DNA of 64,000 bases from positions 62,001 to 126,000 of the forward strand of contig NZ_JASJAV010000016.1 of assembly GCF_030066895.1 (NCBI RefSeq). Reading direction: 5' to 3'. The DNA comes from Breoghania sp. (GTDB taxonomy: Bacteria > Pseudomonadota > Alphaproteobacteria > Rhizobiales > Stappiaceae). The translations under genes and the position numbers were made by a program. The notes under the pieces are model-generated. The model saw only the letters and a program-made list of their open reading frames with translations. It had not been told where the DNA came from and did no database searches. Shown here one piece after another: positions 22,489 through 34,613 of this stretch (within the stretch, counting starts at the first letter, position 1; the number at the start of each line of letters is the position of its first letter).

Positions 22489-22980
22489 TGATGTAATAAA
22501 GTTGAGATGGGGTATCAATCGAGTTCGTAGGCAGGCGGGGAGGAATAAAGCGGGCGGACATAGAGGGCAGATCTCTCGCGGTGGACCGCCCCCTACCAGA
22601 TCCGACAAGAAGAGCGAGCGTCCCGCCCGCGGCTGTCATCCCCGCGCAGGCGGGGATCCAGCATTCCAGAGGCGTGTGCGGCTCGGGTGCCTCAAGGCTG
22701 ATCCTGTGGTTACTGGATCCCCGCCTGCGCGGGGATGACAATCGTGCACAAGGCAACGGATCGCTCAAAGGGGCATCTCGCCCCTCCTTCCCTCATCCTG
22801 CGCCGAAACGCGGCACGGCTTGCGCTATTTCCCGCACTTTCGCTACGTCATGCGGCTCTGCTATAGTGGCATGGGAGAAACGCTCGCGTTCGGAGCGAAT
22901 AATCGTATACAACAGCACACGATTTAACAGGACGGCGCGTCAACTGCCGTTTCCACCGACCAAGCGAGGACTGCAAAGCC
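22489..22980. other. intergenic between divergent YedE operon and icd
   Basis: Holds repeat family A copy 3 (22635-22744) and the leader and probable promoter of icd (22780-22980). No gene supported. Confidence 0.5.
22635..22744. repeat. long inverted-repeat element, family A copy 3 (opposite orientation)
   Basis: GTCATCCCCGCGCAGGCGGG at the left and CCCGCCTGCGCGGGGATGAC at the right form a perfect 20-bp stem extending into GATCCAG/CTGGATC. Interior order (CATTCCAGAG first, GTGGTTACTGG second) is reversed relative to copies 1 and 2. Confidence 0.92.
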
Positions 22981-24197
22981 ATGGCGAAGATCAAGGTTGA
23001 GAACCCTGTCGTTGGACTCGACGGGGACGAGATGACGCGCATCATTTGGTAGTTCATCAAGGACAAGCTGATCCATCCCTATCTGGATATCGACCTGGAA
23101 TATTACGATCTCTCCGTTCAGGAGCGCGATCGCACGGATGATCAGATCACCGTGGATGCGGCCAACGCCATCAAGAAGCACGGGGTCGGCGTCAAATGTG
23201 CCACCATCACGCCGGACGAGGCGCGGGTGGAGGAATTCGACCTGAAGAAGATGTGGCGCTCGCCCAACGGCACGATCCGCAACATTCTGGGCGGCGTGAT
23301 CTTCCGCGAACCGATCATCTGCAAGAACGTGCCCCGCCTGGTACCGGGTTGGACGCAACCCATCATCGTCGGTCGTCACGCCTTCGGCGATCAGTACCGT
23401 GCCACCGATTTCCGGTTCCCCGGCAAGGGCAAGCTGACGATCAAGTTCGTTGGCGAGGATGGCGAGACCATCGAGCACGAGGTCTACGATGCACCTAGCG
23501 CGGGCGTTGCGGTTGCCATGTACAACCTCGACGAGTCCATCCGCGACTTCGCCTACGCCTCGTTCAACTACGCGCTCCAGCGCCGGGTGCCGTGTTATCT
23601 CTCCATCAAGAACACAATCATGGAAGCCTATGCCGGGCGCTTCAAGGATCTGTTCCAGGAAATCTACGAGGCCGAATTCAATCACAAGTTCGCCGAAGCG
23701 GGCATCTGGTACGAGCACCGCCTGATCGACGATATGGTGGCGTCCGCGCTGAAATGGTCGGGCGGCTATGTCTGGGCCTACAAGAACTACGACGGCGACG
23801 TGCAGTCCGACATCGTGGCGCAAGGCTTCGGTTCGCTGGGGCTGATGACCTCGGTGCTGATGAGCCCGGACGGCAAGACGGTGGAAGCGGAAGTCGCCCA
23901 CGGCACCGTGACCCGCCATTACCGCCAGCACCAGAAGGGCGAGGCCACCTCGACCAACTCGATCGCCTCGATCTTCGCCTGGACCCGCGGCCTTGCCCAC
24001 CGCGCCAAGCTCGACGGCAACGACCAGCTCCCGCTTCGCCGCCACGCTGGAGCGCGTGTGCATCGACACGGTGGAGGCCGGTTAACATGACTAAGGACCT
24101 GGCGCTCCTCGTCGGCCCCGAGCAGGGCTGGCTGTCGACCACTGGCTTCCTCGACAAGATCGACGAGAACCTCGCCAAGGCGATGAAAGAGCAGTAG
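22981..24197 (+). pseudogene. icd: NADP-dependent isocitrate dehydrogenase, dimeric type, broken
   Basis: Start MAKIKVENPVVGLDGDEMTR; conserved [46 protein letters not shown] and [16 protein letters not shown] are those of the dimeric NADP enzyme. Codon 24 is TAG (23050-23052) in RIIW-stop-FIKDKLI, where Hyphomicrobiales proteins have glutamine. A missing G near 24033 disrupts [21 protein letters not shown], and an extra A near 24085 disrupts the join to [16 protein letters not shown]-terminus LAKAMKEQ at 24197. The intact monomeric enzyme at 14943 makes this copy redundant, a plausible reason it could decay. Confidence 0.95.
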
Positions 24198-24595
24198 GGC
24201 CAGCGACGGGCCGAGGACGCATTTGCGGGTCGGCGGTTGTCGATCCGCGGGCGAATGGAGAGGGCCCGTTTCCTGAAGTGAGGGGAGACGGGAACCTACC
24301 GTGGACGCAGCACGCCGCACGGCTCTTCGCATCCCCCCGCACTCTCCTCCGTCATCCCCGGCTTGACCGGGGATCCATTGACGGTGCGACTTTCCGCCGA
24401 TCTCACTCCGGCGCGCCCGTCGGCGCGCTTCTTCGGCCCCAATCCTCCGCAGCACCTCTCGGGCCGAAGACACGCGCGTGCCGCGCGCCGGAGCAAACAG
24501 CACGCCGAACGGACAGGGCAATGGATCCCCGGTCAAGCCGGGGATGACGGAGGAGAGAATGCGGGTCAAACAACAGGCTGCGATCCGCCGCTTGC
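24198..24595. other. intergenic containing the 216-bp repeat
   Basis: Between icd and the convergent muramidase-like gene; more than half is the 216-bp element. Nothing else seen. Confidence 0.6.
24342..24557. repeat. 216-bp MITE-like element with 39-bp perfect terminal inverted repeats, copy 1
   Basis: The first 39 bases (24342-24380, CTCTCCTCCGTCATCCCCGG...) are the exact reverse complement of the last 39 (24519-24557). The interior is GC-rich with CGACTTTCCGCCGATC and CCGCGCGCCGGAGCAAAC. The copy at 33983-34198 has the same length. No protein is encoded. Confidence 0.93.
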
Positions 24596-25276
24596 CTACG
24601 CTCCCTTGATCGAGGCCAGCACAGCAGTGACCTGATCCACCTTGACCCGTGCCTCGTTCAGCCCGTCGCCGGAATAGTAGCTCATCCTTTTTTGGGGCCG
24701 TTCATCACCGGGAACGACGCCCATTCCTTCGCGAGGTTGTTGCCGAATTCCTCCGCCGACATCTTGGAACTCAGAAAGTCCTCCAACCCGCGCTGGTCCA
24801 GCAGCGTTTTCGCCATGTCGTCCTGTGTGGCGGCGTCGAACGCTTCCGTTCCCGAAAGCCCCATCTGCTCCTTCAGCCCGGTCAGTGTCTTCTGGATGAT
24901 CTGGTATTTGCTCGACGGGCTGCCGGACTGCACATAGGTCTTCTGCCAAGCAAGCACCTGATCCGACGCTCATCGCCGTCAGTTCGGGATCGTTCTGATT
25001 ACCCGCATGGGCGTAGTAGGCATTGTAGTTGTTGTTGGATTCCGCCTTGCCGATGAGATCGTAAAGCGGTTTCAGATTGCCGGGCGTGCTCATCGGGTGC
25101 GCCTGCGGCTTCGTCGTCACCGACGAGGTTTCCGCATTGACCGGCTGCACCGCGAAGGTGCCGCCCGCCTCCTCCACGATCTCATAGGCCACGCCGGGAT
25201 AGAGTATCTCGTTGACGCCCTTGATCTGTTCCGCCTTTTCGCGGGTCGGAATCCCCTTAACCTTTTCCGCGCACAT
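24596..25276 (-). pseudogene. phage-type muramidase-like protein, two frameshifts
   Basis: Residues about 70-110 read LYDLIGKAESNNNYNAYYAH and ELTAMSVGS, then in a second frame VLAWQKTYVQSGSPSSKYQI, LLDQRGLEDFLS and NNLAKEWASFPV, and in a third SYYSGDGLNEARVKVDQVTA. This order (GK-AESNNNYN, WQ, G-SSA-GKYQI, AKEWASLP, SYYxGDGLN) is that of a peptidoglycan-cleaving lysozyme-like domain in Rhizobiales proteins. Frameshifts: near 24970 and in the A-run near 24688. The N-terminal part (MCAEKVKGIPTREKAEQ) has no signal peptide. Specific substrate uncertain. Confidence 0.6.
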
Positions 25277-25299
25277 GGCGCCCTCCCCCTCTCAACGAT

Positions 25300-25952
25300 T
25301 TACGGAATGGAGAAATGATCGATCGCCCGCTGCAGGACAGTGGAATCCGTGTTGCCGCTCAGGATGTAGCCGTAGAACGTCTCAGCCTCGCCGAGATCGA
25401 CCTTCTCGTCCGTGAACCATTGCCGCATTTCAGTCACCCGCTTTGTCTGGATTTCCGGGTTGGCGACATGCAGCCAGTTGAGGATCCGTTCGGCCAGCGG
25501 CGTGGGGTTGTACTGCACCGTGTGCAGGGTCTGCTTGTCGAAATAGGTCTGCGCCGCTGACAGGCGTTCAGCCGCCGCGTCCGACGTCGTCTTCAGCCCG
25601 CCCTGGGAGCGTGCCGGCATAGGCGTAGTCGTTGAGCTGTGAGAGCGCCAGCGACAGCAGATAGGCTGCGTCCGGCTTGCTGAGCCCCTGCCAGATCTGC
25701 GCCGCGATCTTCTTGCGTTCCGCCCGCATCTGGGTGGTCAGGATATCGAGCGTCTTTTCGATGAGAACATCCTTGCGGTAGGCCTTCTCGCCGCCCTTCA
25801 GCGCCGTATCCACCCCCGCCAGGACCGATTTCGTCTGCGCTCCGCCGAAAAGCGAGACCGTTCCTGTCAGCGCGATGGAAATTTAGCCCCGCGCATCCCG
25901 ACAGGGCCGACGCACACACAAAAAGACACAGAACGTGCCGCAATCTGACCAA
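25300..25952 (-). pseudogene. putative lipoprotein of unknown function, two frameshifts
   Basis: Starts (TTG at 25952) MVRLRHVLCLFVCASALSGC, a lipoprotein signal with lipobox ALSGC. After a 1-bp insertion near 25882 the frame continues ALTGTVSLFGGAQTKSVLAG, KIAAQIWQGLSKPDAAYLLS, SQLNDYAYAGT; a second shift near 25612 joins GGLKTTSDAAAERLSAAQTY and ends DHFSIP. Next to the muramidase-like gene on the same strand, with 23 bases between; possibly one operon. No family recognised. Confidence 0.5.
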
Positions 25953-26286
25953 ATAAGCCGCCCTGCCCCTCCACAGGCACTGACAGCCCCATGCGGACGG
26001 GAATAAATTGATTGGTCAAAAATCATCTAACCTAGGGTAAAATACTATTCCAAATACCCCTTGTACATATTCATTAATGATTTTTTAACAATTAAGACAT
26101 CAATCAAAGAAAGCATATAAATGAATATTTGAATGAAGAACGAGAGCATCCGTCTCGCCCTAACCGCGCAAGACGAAACGGCAGATACCTTTGCTCATCT
26201 CGTCCAATTCTCCGGCCCCGCTCATTGCCGATCACATAAAAACCGGGAGCGCTCCCGCTCCTGATACATTCTCCTGACCAGTACGC
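25953..26286. other. AT-rich intergenic region
   Basis: 26010-26125 is AT-rich with repeated CATCTAA/AATCAA-like words; likely promoter of the lipoprotein operon. No gene or hairpin with confidence. Confidence 0.45.
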
Positions 26287-26837
26287 TCACGCACTGGCCC
26301 TGAACGAAACCAGCGCCGAGCGCGCCGAGTGACGAAAGACTTCCCGCGCCGAACCGTAGGTCGCCAGAGCAACCGCCCCCTCCACCAACAGCATCATAGA
26401 AAAAGCCCCGAACACAGGATCCGGATGGCCGTGCCGCTTCAGGAAATCCGCAAACACCGCACTCACCCGCGTCTTGTGCTGTCGGCTGACGGTGTGCAGC
26501 TCCTCCCACCCGGCGAATTCAACCATCGATGTCTGGAAAAGGCAACCGCGCGCGCCGTGCTCATCCGCCCAGTTTTCCAGAAACTCGAAAACGGCCACGA
26601 TCCCGTCCCGCAGACCTCCCGACACCTCAAGCCTTTCCTCAAGACACCGTTCGAACCGCTCCGCCCGCTCCTCCAGAACCTCGATCGCCAGACCGTCCCG
26701 CCCATCGAAATAACGGTAGAAGGTCCCTCGGGAGACGCCCGATTTTGCGAGAATCTGATCGACCAAAGAATTCAAGAAACTGTTTCATAAAAAACCTCGT
26801 CACCGGACGAGATGGTTTTCGCACGTGAACTCGTCAT
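26287..26837 (-). pseudogene. TetR-family repressor, damaged N-terminus
   Basis: The helix-turn-helix and core are readable from SLVDQILAKSGVSRGTFYRY onward (26775 leftward), followed by EVLEERAERFERCLEERL and the ligand-binding half to FRASA at 26287. The first 25 or so residues of a normal TetR protein are missing from this frame. In another frame an ATG at 26837 reads MTSSRAKTISSGDEVFYETV then stops, which looks like a degraded TetR start. Divergent from an MFS gene with a palindrome between them, the classic TetR/efflux arrangement. Confidence 0.7.
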
Positions 26838-26893
26838 GATCCAGGAACTCCGACCCGAGGGTCGCAGACGTGACTTGTCTTTCAAAGAGTTTT

Positions 26894-26910
26894 ATAATTC
26901 ACGGAATTAT
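26894..26910. promoter_or_regulatory. 17-bp operator palindrome between tetR and MFS genes
   Basis: ATAATTC-ACG-GAATTAT, perfect 7-bp arms, 3-bp spacer, 13 bases before the MFS ATG and within the tetR leader. Size and position fit a TetR-family operator. Confidence 0.75.
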
Positions 26911-26922
26911 GATTATACACTG

Positions 26923-28155
26923 ATGTATTTTTTATAAATTAAGTCTGCGCAAGAGCCGCTACGCAGGTCACAGCGCCCTCGGTCTTGCGGTCGTCGGATT
27001 GGGGTTCGGGATCGCGCGTTACGGCTACGGCCTCTTCCTGCCGCAAGCGCGGGTGAGCTTCGATTTCACGCCCGTCATTCAAGGAGCCATCGCCAGCGGC
27101 TCTTATGCGACATACCTCGCAGCGACCATGCTCGCCGCCTTCCTCTCCCATCGCAGAGGCCCGAAAATACCGGTTCTGCTCGGGCTCGGCTGTGTGCTTT
27201 CGGGAACTCTTCTGGTCGGCCTCAGCCGGTCCACATGGATCTTCGCCCTCGGCATCATTCTGGCGGGCGGAAGTCCGGGCTTAATCTTTCCGGCTCTGTC
27301 GGATTGGTCGATCATGATCGGCGGCGGTCTGCGCGACCGCATGTTCGCGATCATGAACTTGGGAACGGGGGCGGGCGTCATTCTCGCCTCCCCCTTCGCC
27401 CTTGCGGCCAATGTCGATGACTGGCAGCAGGCCTGGCTGATGTTCGCCGCGCTCATCCTGTTTTTCACGGTGCTGTGCGCCCGTTTCGTCCCCGCGCGCA
27501 CGGTGAACGGACGCGGCTTCATCGGCTTCCGCCGCGACCTCGGCACCGCAGAAGCCTACAAGCTTGCGGGTGCCCGGGTCGCTGCCGCTTTACGCCTGCT
27601 TGCTCATCGCCGGGCTCGTTACCGCGATCTACTGGACCTATGCGGTGTCCCTGGTGTCGACCTACACGGCGTTTACCGGGCTCGTTTCATGTCCGGAAAT
27701 TCTGCTGTGGCTGATCACCGGGATTGCGGACTTTGCCGGCGCCATGGCGGGAGACGAGATCATCCGTCTCGGCCTGCCCATTGCTCATAAGGCGACCACG
27801 CTCGCCATCGCGCTCGTCCTCACCACCGTGACGGTGGACAATGCGGCCTATCGGTCGTGCTGTTGTCCGCGGTGCTGTTCGGCGCCTCGTTCATCTTCAT
27901 CACGGATTCTGTCCGTGTGGACCATGCGCGTCTTCCGCCACGCACCTTCCATCGGCATCGGCTACACGTTTCTGATCTTCACGCTGGGCGCGATGCTCGG
28001 CCCCTTTTTCGGCTTTCGGCGGCATTCTCATCGAAGTCTCCGGCTACGACCCGATGTTCCTGCTGTTCGCAGCCCTCACCTTCATCCCGGTCCTCGTTCC
28101 GGCAAGATGGCTTTACCGGCATGCCTCTCCCGATAAGGAGAAAGCAGGGTGCAAA
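26923..28155 (+). pseudogene. MFS transporter (YbfB/CynX-like), multiply broken
   Basis: Major-facilitator protein: LGLAVVGLGFGIARYGYGLF (helix 1), GSYATYLAATMLAAFLSHR, LGIILAGGSPGLIFPALSDW, then in other frames LLIAGLVTAIYWTYAVSLVS, SAVLFGASFIFITDSV, IGIGYTFLIFTLGAMLG and ILIEVSGYDPMFLLFAALTF. Frameshifts near 26935 (T run after the ATG), 27570, 27860, 27915 and 28020. Start ATG 26923 is inferred: MYF then a 1-bp T-run slip leads into KLSLRKSRYAG. The stop cannot be fixed because the last frame stays open into the next gene. Substrate unknown. Confidence 0.65.
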
Positions 28156-28160
28156 CATGA

Positions 28161-28186
28161 AAAAGGCGGACCGAAGCCCGCCTCCC
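28161..28186 (-). terminator. terminator of the glycine-zipper lipoprotein gene
   Basis: GGCGG (28165-28169) pairs with CCGCC (28178-28182); on the minus strand the stem is followed by TTTTTC. Confidence 0.75.
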
Positions 28187-28209
28187 CGATTGAGGAAACC
28201 GTTACCCGC

Positions 28210-28482
28210 TTACGGGCACGCAACCCGGTAGGGGTTGCCCTAGGCGTCACGCGCCCAACAGTTCTTCGGAGTGGTTGCAGAGCCGATCATCGCACCGGCG
28301 GCACCGCCGGCAACCGCGCCCACGGCTGCGCCGCCGCCGGTTCCCGTTGTTGCCACGCCGATGACCGCGCCGGTCGCGGCCCCAAGGCCCGCGCCTCCAA
28401 GCGCGCGATCGGACTGGCTGTAGGTCTGGCAGCCAGCGAGCATCAGAGCCGCGGCGCCGGCGATCAGCAATTTCGTATACAT
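28210..28482 (-). pseudogene. glycine-zipper outer-membrane lipoprotein, in-frame TAG near the end
   Basis: Start MYTKLLIAGAAALMLAGCQT is a lipoprotein signal with lipobox LAGC. The body is a glycine-zipper stretch (GGAGLGAATGAVIGVATTG, GAVAGGAAGAMIGSATT). TAG at 28240-28242 falls in NCWARDA-stop-GNPYRVACP, and the frame then continues to TAA at 28210; the family usually ends with a C-x(n)-YRV-C block, so the last 10 residues belong to the protein. Glutamine (CCCAGG to CCTAGG) or tyrosine would fit. Losing only this tail may be tolerable. Confidence 0.7.
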
Positions 28483-28699
28483 GAGTTTAACCCTCCGTAC
28501 GTCGATAGGTCGGCCGGGCCGTTGAGATCGGCGGGCTGGCTTTTCGAGCACCGGAACCTTTCGATCCGCATGCGCCGATTGGTTACGTGCGACTAACGCA
28601 TCGAACGCCAATCGGTTCCTTGCCGCAGGGAAATACGCAATCCCGGCCATATTGCGGCTGGGGCACCGGCTCGCGACGACGCGAGCCCGGACACTAACG

Positions 28700-29689
28700 T
28701 TATGTCCGGTCGCCGTCGTCCGTATCCGACCCGACGTCGGCTTCCGCAAGTTCCTTACGTGCCATGTCACCGGCCTGCGTTTCCGCCAGGCGTTCCCGCG
28801 CCGCCTCCCGAACCCACCGGGCAATGGCCGTATTGCGCCGCATCAACCTGTGCAGATCGTCCCCATCGAGCACCAGAAGCCGGCAGCGCGAGGTCGCCAT
28901 GACCGTAGCGGAGCGTTGCGTGCGGTGGAGCACGGCCATCTCGCCGAGGAAATTGCCCTCGCACATGGTGATGGTCCGATCGTTCAGGCTGATTTCGACC
29001 GTACCGGAGGCGATGAAGAACATGCTCGTTCCCGCATCACCTTCCCGCGCGATAAACTCGCCCGCTTCCGCCGTCTGCGAATGAAGAAGACCCGTCACCT
29101 CCGCGATATCGGCGGCGTTCAGATCTTCAAACAGCGGCACGCGGGCCACCATGCCCCAGGTGATGACGAATTCGCGGCTGTGGATCTCGCGCGCAAAGGC
29201 GGTCGCGACCACGCCGATGGGCAGCACCAGCAATCCGTATCCCATCAGCATGACGATGCCGCCCACCACCTTGCCCGCCGCGGTGACCGGCACCACGTCG
29301 CCGTAGCCCACCGTGGTGAAGGTGGCGATCGCCCACCAGATCGAGACCGGGATCGAGCCGAAGGCTTCCGGCTGAACGTCGCCCTCGATCAGATGCAAGG
29401 CGCTGGCCGCCAGCAGAACGATGCCGCAGATGATGACGAAGCTCGCCACCAGCGCGCGCCACTCGGACACGAGTGCGGAGGCCAGCGAGCGAAGTGCGGG
29501 AGAATAGCGGGCAAGCTTGAGAAACCGCAGAAGCCGGAACACCACGAAGGCGCGCAGGTCACCGCCAACAAGCGGCAGCCAGAAAGGTAGCACGGCCAGC
29601 AGATCGATCACCGCGAAGGGCTGCATGGCATAGCGCAACCGCGCCCTTTTCCAGGAGCTCGTAGACACGGTGCTTCAAGGGAACGCGCA
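28700..29689 (-). pseudogene. cyclic-nucleotide-gated K+ channel (MloK1-like), N-terminal deletion
   Basis: The readable part has S3 (FAVIDLLAVLPFWLP), S4 (FVVFRLLRFLKLARYS), S5, pore with selectivity filter TTVGYGD, S6 and a cyclic-nucleotide-binding domain (FIAREGDAGTSMFFIASGTV, GEMAVLHRTQRSATV). Upstream, ATG at 29689 reads MRVPLKHRVYELLEKG, a normal N-terminus, but jumps straight to the segment before S3 in a different frame. S1 and S2, roughly 80-100 codons, are gone. Unlike the single-base lesions, this deletion cannot come from base-calling error. Confidence 0.8.
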
Positions 29690-29838
29690 TGATCCCAGCC
29701 TCTCCTCCAGATCATCGGCCGCGCACGGGCAGCTCGCCGCCCAAAACTGCGACATCGGCTCGACACACGAGCCGCGAAGCCCTCCTCCCGAGGACCCGCA
29801 CAGGCGGCACGAAGAAACCGCGCCACCCGGCAGAAACG

Positions 29839-32520
<2,682 letters not shown>

Positions 32521-32751
32521 CAGAGGTTCGACCTCGTTATTTCGTGTTTCGGATCCCGCCATGCATTTTTGCATCGGTCCCGCAGGTCCCGACGGCCGAT
32601 TTATTCGCGCGCCGTCACGGACCCATCATGTATTTCTATCGCGCGGGTTTTAAAGCCTTCGCAAGGCAAAGGGAAGCGGTGTGCGCGCACCGATTGCCGG
32701 ATCAGCACTCGTATACGACAGGTTCACCGCCTCTTGAACCTTTTCAAGGCC

Positions 32752-33804
32752 TTACTTTGCCGGGATTCCGCCCGCCCACGCATCCCAGTCGCCAATCACC
32801 GCATCCGAAAATGCCTTGCCAACCCGGTAGGCATTGGTGAGCGCAGGCCCGAAGCCGCCGGAATTGGCATTGATCGAATCCTGTGGCACCTGGCCCGGAT
32901 AAGGCTGATCGAAATTGGAGGCGGTGCGCAGGATCGCGACGCGGTCCATATCGACCCGGCCGAACTTCGCCCCGCGGGCGAGCGCCGTCAGCGTCGCGTT
33001 GCCCTCCTGCTGGGTCGTGCAATAATCCGCCGCCCCGTTGGTCAGGAGCTTCGCCCAGTCGTTCATCGCGGCGCTGAGCTTCACCCCGTGCCGCCACTGG
33101 TCGGCGGAAACCGTGTCGCAGATACCGACCGTGGACGCCGCCTTGGCCGCCTCTTCCGGATAATTCTGCCGGTAGGCCTTGGCCCCGTCGCTATCGGCGA
33201 GTTCGACATCCTTCGACAGCTCGAACGCCCGTCCCGTCAGCGCCTCGTTGAGATGATAGACCTCGGTGCCGTATTGCGAGCCGGGCTTCTCCCCTTGCGC
33301 CTTGGCAAACATGCCGAACTGGCCGGACGTCCACTCATCGAGCACCTTGCGATCATCGATGCGCCATTGCAGACCACCGTCCACCGCATAGCGCGCCCAC
33401 ATGGCCGAGCCCAGCGTCCCGTTCTGCGGGTCGATCCCGGCAATACCCGCGATCAGGATGTAGGTCTTCGACAGATCGACCTCGTCCGACAGCACGAGTA
33501 CGGAGACGGAGCTTGCCGCATTGGCGTAGCCCACCGAGGTGGTGATCAGGCACAGGCCCTTGTCGTTGCAGGACAGATCGGGAAAGGCTTCCGAAAGACC
33601 GTCGATGGCGGTCTTGTGCTCGAGCGCTTCCTTTTCCAGCCAGTTGCCGACCTCGTGCTTGAACATGGTGATGACCAGCACCTTGGGCGCCACGGGCGCG
33701 GCCTCGGCAACGCCGGGGACGCCGCCACCGATCAGGGCGAGCGCAAGAGTTAAGAGGGATGAGATGCATCGCGGGATCCTTCGATAGTCGACCTTTTCGT
33801 GCAT
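32752..33804 (-). CDS. purine nucleoside permease (NUP family)
   Basis: Intact, 350 residues. N-terminal signal peptide (SSLLTLALALIGGGVPGVAEA), then PKVLVITMFKHEVGNWLEKE, SYVGYANAASS-like TTSVGYANAASSVSV, IAGIAGIDPQNGTLGSAMWA and VPQDSINANSGGFGPALTNA, the pattern of the NUP family, whose members include yeast nucleoside permeases and bacterial secreted nucleosidase-like proteins. Probably acts on nucleosides in the periplasm. One of few accessory genes that survived unbroken. Confidence 0.85.
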   Translation of the reverse strand: MHEKVDYRRIPRCISSLLTLALALIGGGVPGVAEAAPVAPKVLVITMFKHEVGNWLEKEALEHKTAIDGLSEAFPDLSCNDKGLCLITTSVGYANAASSVSVLVLSDEVDLSKTYILIAGIAGIDPQNGTLGSAMWARYAVDGGLQWRIDDRKVLDEWTSGQFGMFAKAQGEKPGSQYGTEVYHLNEALTGRAFELSKDVELADSDGAKAYRQNYPEEAAKAASTVGICDTVSADQWRHGVKLSAAMNDWAKLLTNGAADYCTTQQEGNATLTALARGAKFGRVDMDRVAILRTASNFDQPYPGQVPQDSINANSGGFGPALTNAYRVGKAFSDAVIGDWDAWAGGIPAK

Positions 33805-33982
33805 ACGTCCCCCGCCGCGACGCCCGCAAGATGAAACATCGCGCAGAGGCGTTGATACTCAACGGAAATTCTGAGGGGACATTGGGGATGGGCGCGGGAG
33901 GAATGGAGTTGAGCGGCGTGGCGCGGAGAGGCGGATGGTTATGTGTCGCGGACAGCGCGCATACTTGCGTCATTGCCCCGCA

Positions 33983-34198
33983 CTCTCTTCCGTCATCCCC
34001 GGCTTGACCGGGAATCCATTGACGGCGCGACTTTCCGCTGACCTCTCCCCGACGTGCCCTGCGGCGCGTGTCTTCGGCCCCAATCCTCCTGCGCGACGTC
34101 CGGGCCGAAGACGCGCGCGTGCCGCGCGCCGGAGCAAACGACGCACCGAGCGGACAGAGCAATGGACCCCCGGTCAAGCCGGGGATGACGGAGGAGAG
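33983..34198. repeat. 216-bp MITE-like element, copy 2
   Basis: Same length and organisation as 24342-24557, with scattered mismatches including in the terminal repeats (TTCCGTCATCC/GGGAATCC at left, GGACCCCCGGTC at right). The interior includes CGTGTCTTCGGCCCCAATCC and GCGCGTGCCGCGCGCCGGAG. Confidence 0.9.
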
Positions 34199-34329
34199 AA
34201 CGGGGCAAGAGCGCACACATGGATCGCGGGTGCGTTTGCGCGAGGCAGGATGCACTCACGCGGACAGAGTTCTCACTGTTCGGCGTGCAGTTCCCCCACC
34301 GAACCTGCCCCAACACGCCTTTTTCCGTC

Positions 34330-34418
34330 GTCATTGCCCGGCTTCGTCCGGGCACTCCAGCGGACAGCGGCATATGCGGAACGTGATGGATCCCCCGGAC
34401 AAAGCCGGGGGATGACGA
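34330..34418. repeat. inverted-repeat element, family B copy 3
   Basis: GTCATTGCCCGGCTTCGTCC ... CCCCCGGACAAAGCCGGGGG ATGACGA, interior CATATGCGGAACGTGATGG; orientation opposite to copy 2. Confidence 0.85.
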
Positions 34419-34460
34419 TGGTGAGGGCCGTGATGACAGCCGCGCTCCCCTCCCCGACTC

Positions 34461-34495
34461 CAAGCTCCAAGTTCCAAGTTCCAAGTTCCAAGTTC
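34461..34495. repeat. 7-bp tandem repeat, five units
   Basis: CAAGTTC repeated four times in exact register after one variant unit CAAGCTC. Non-coding, between repeat elements and the recA terminator. Confidence 0.92.
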
Positions 34496-34533
34496 CCGAA
34501 GAGGGATGCCAAATCCAATGGAATCCCGAAACG

Positions 34534-34561
34534 AAAACGGCCGCGCTCTGAGGCGCGGCCG
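34534..34561 (-). terminator. Rho-independent terminator of recA
   Basis: 9-bp perfect stem CGGCCGCGC / GCGCGGCCG with a 6-base loop, followed on the minus strand by TTTTCG. Confidence 0.88.
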
Positions 34562-34613
34562 CATAAATTATCAAGTCCGAGGATCCGAAGCCTCCGGATC
34601 GCTCGTCGACAAA

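Larger units (their letters stand above)
33805..34613. other. repeat-rich intergenic region between permease gene and recA
   Basis: About 800 bases containing the 216-bp element copy 2 (33983-34198), family B copy 3 (34330-34418), a heptamer tandem array (34461-34495) and the recA terminator. No gene supported. Confidence 0.7.

Noticed and set aside
34461-34495. Possible CRISPR array
   Set aside because: Unit is only 7 bp with no spacers and no cas genes.
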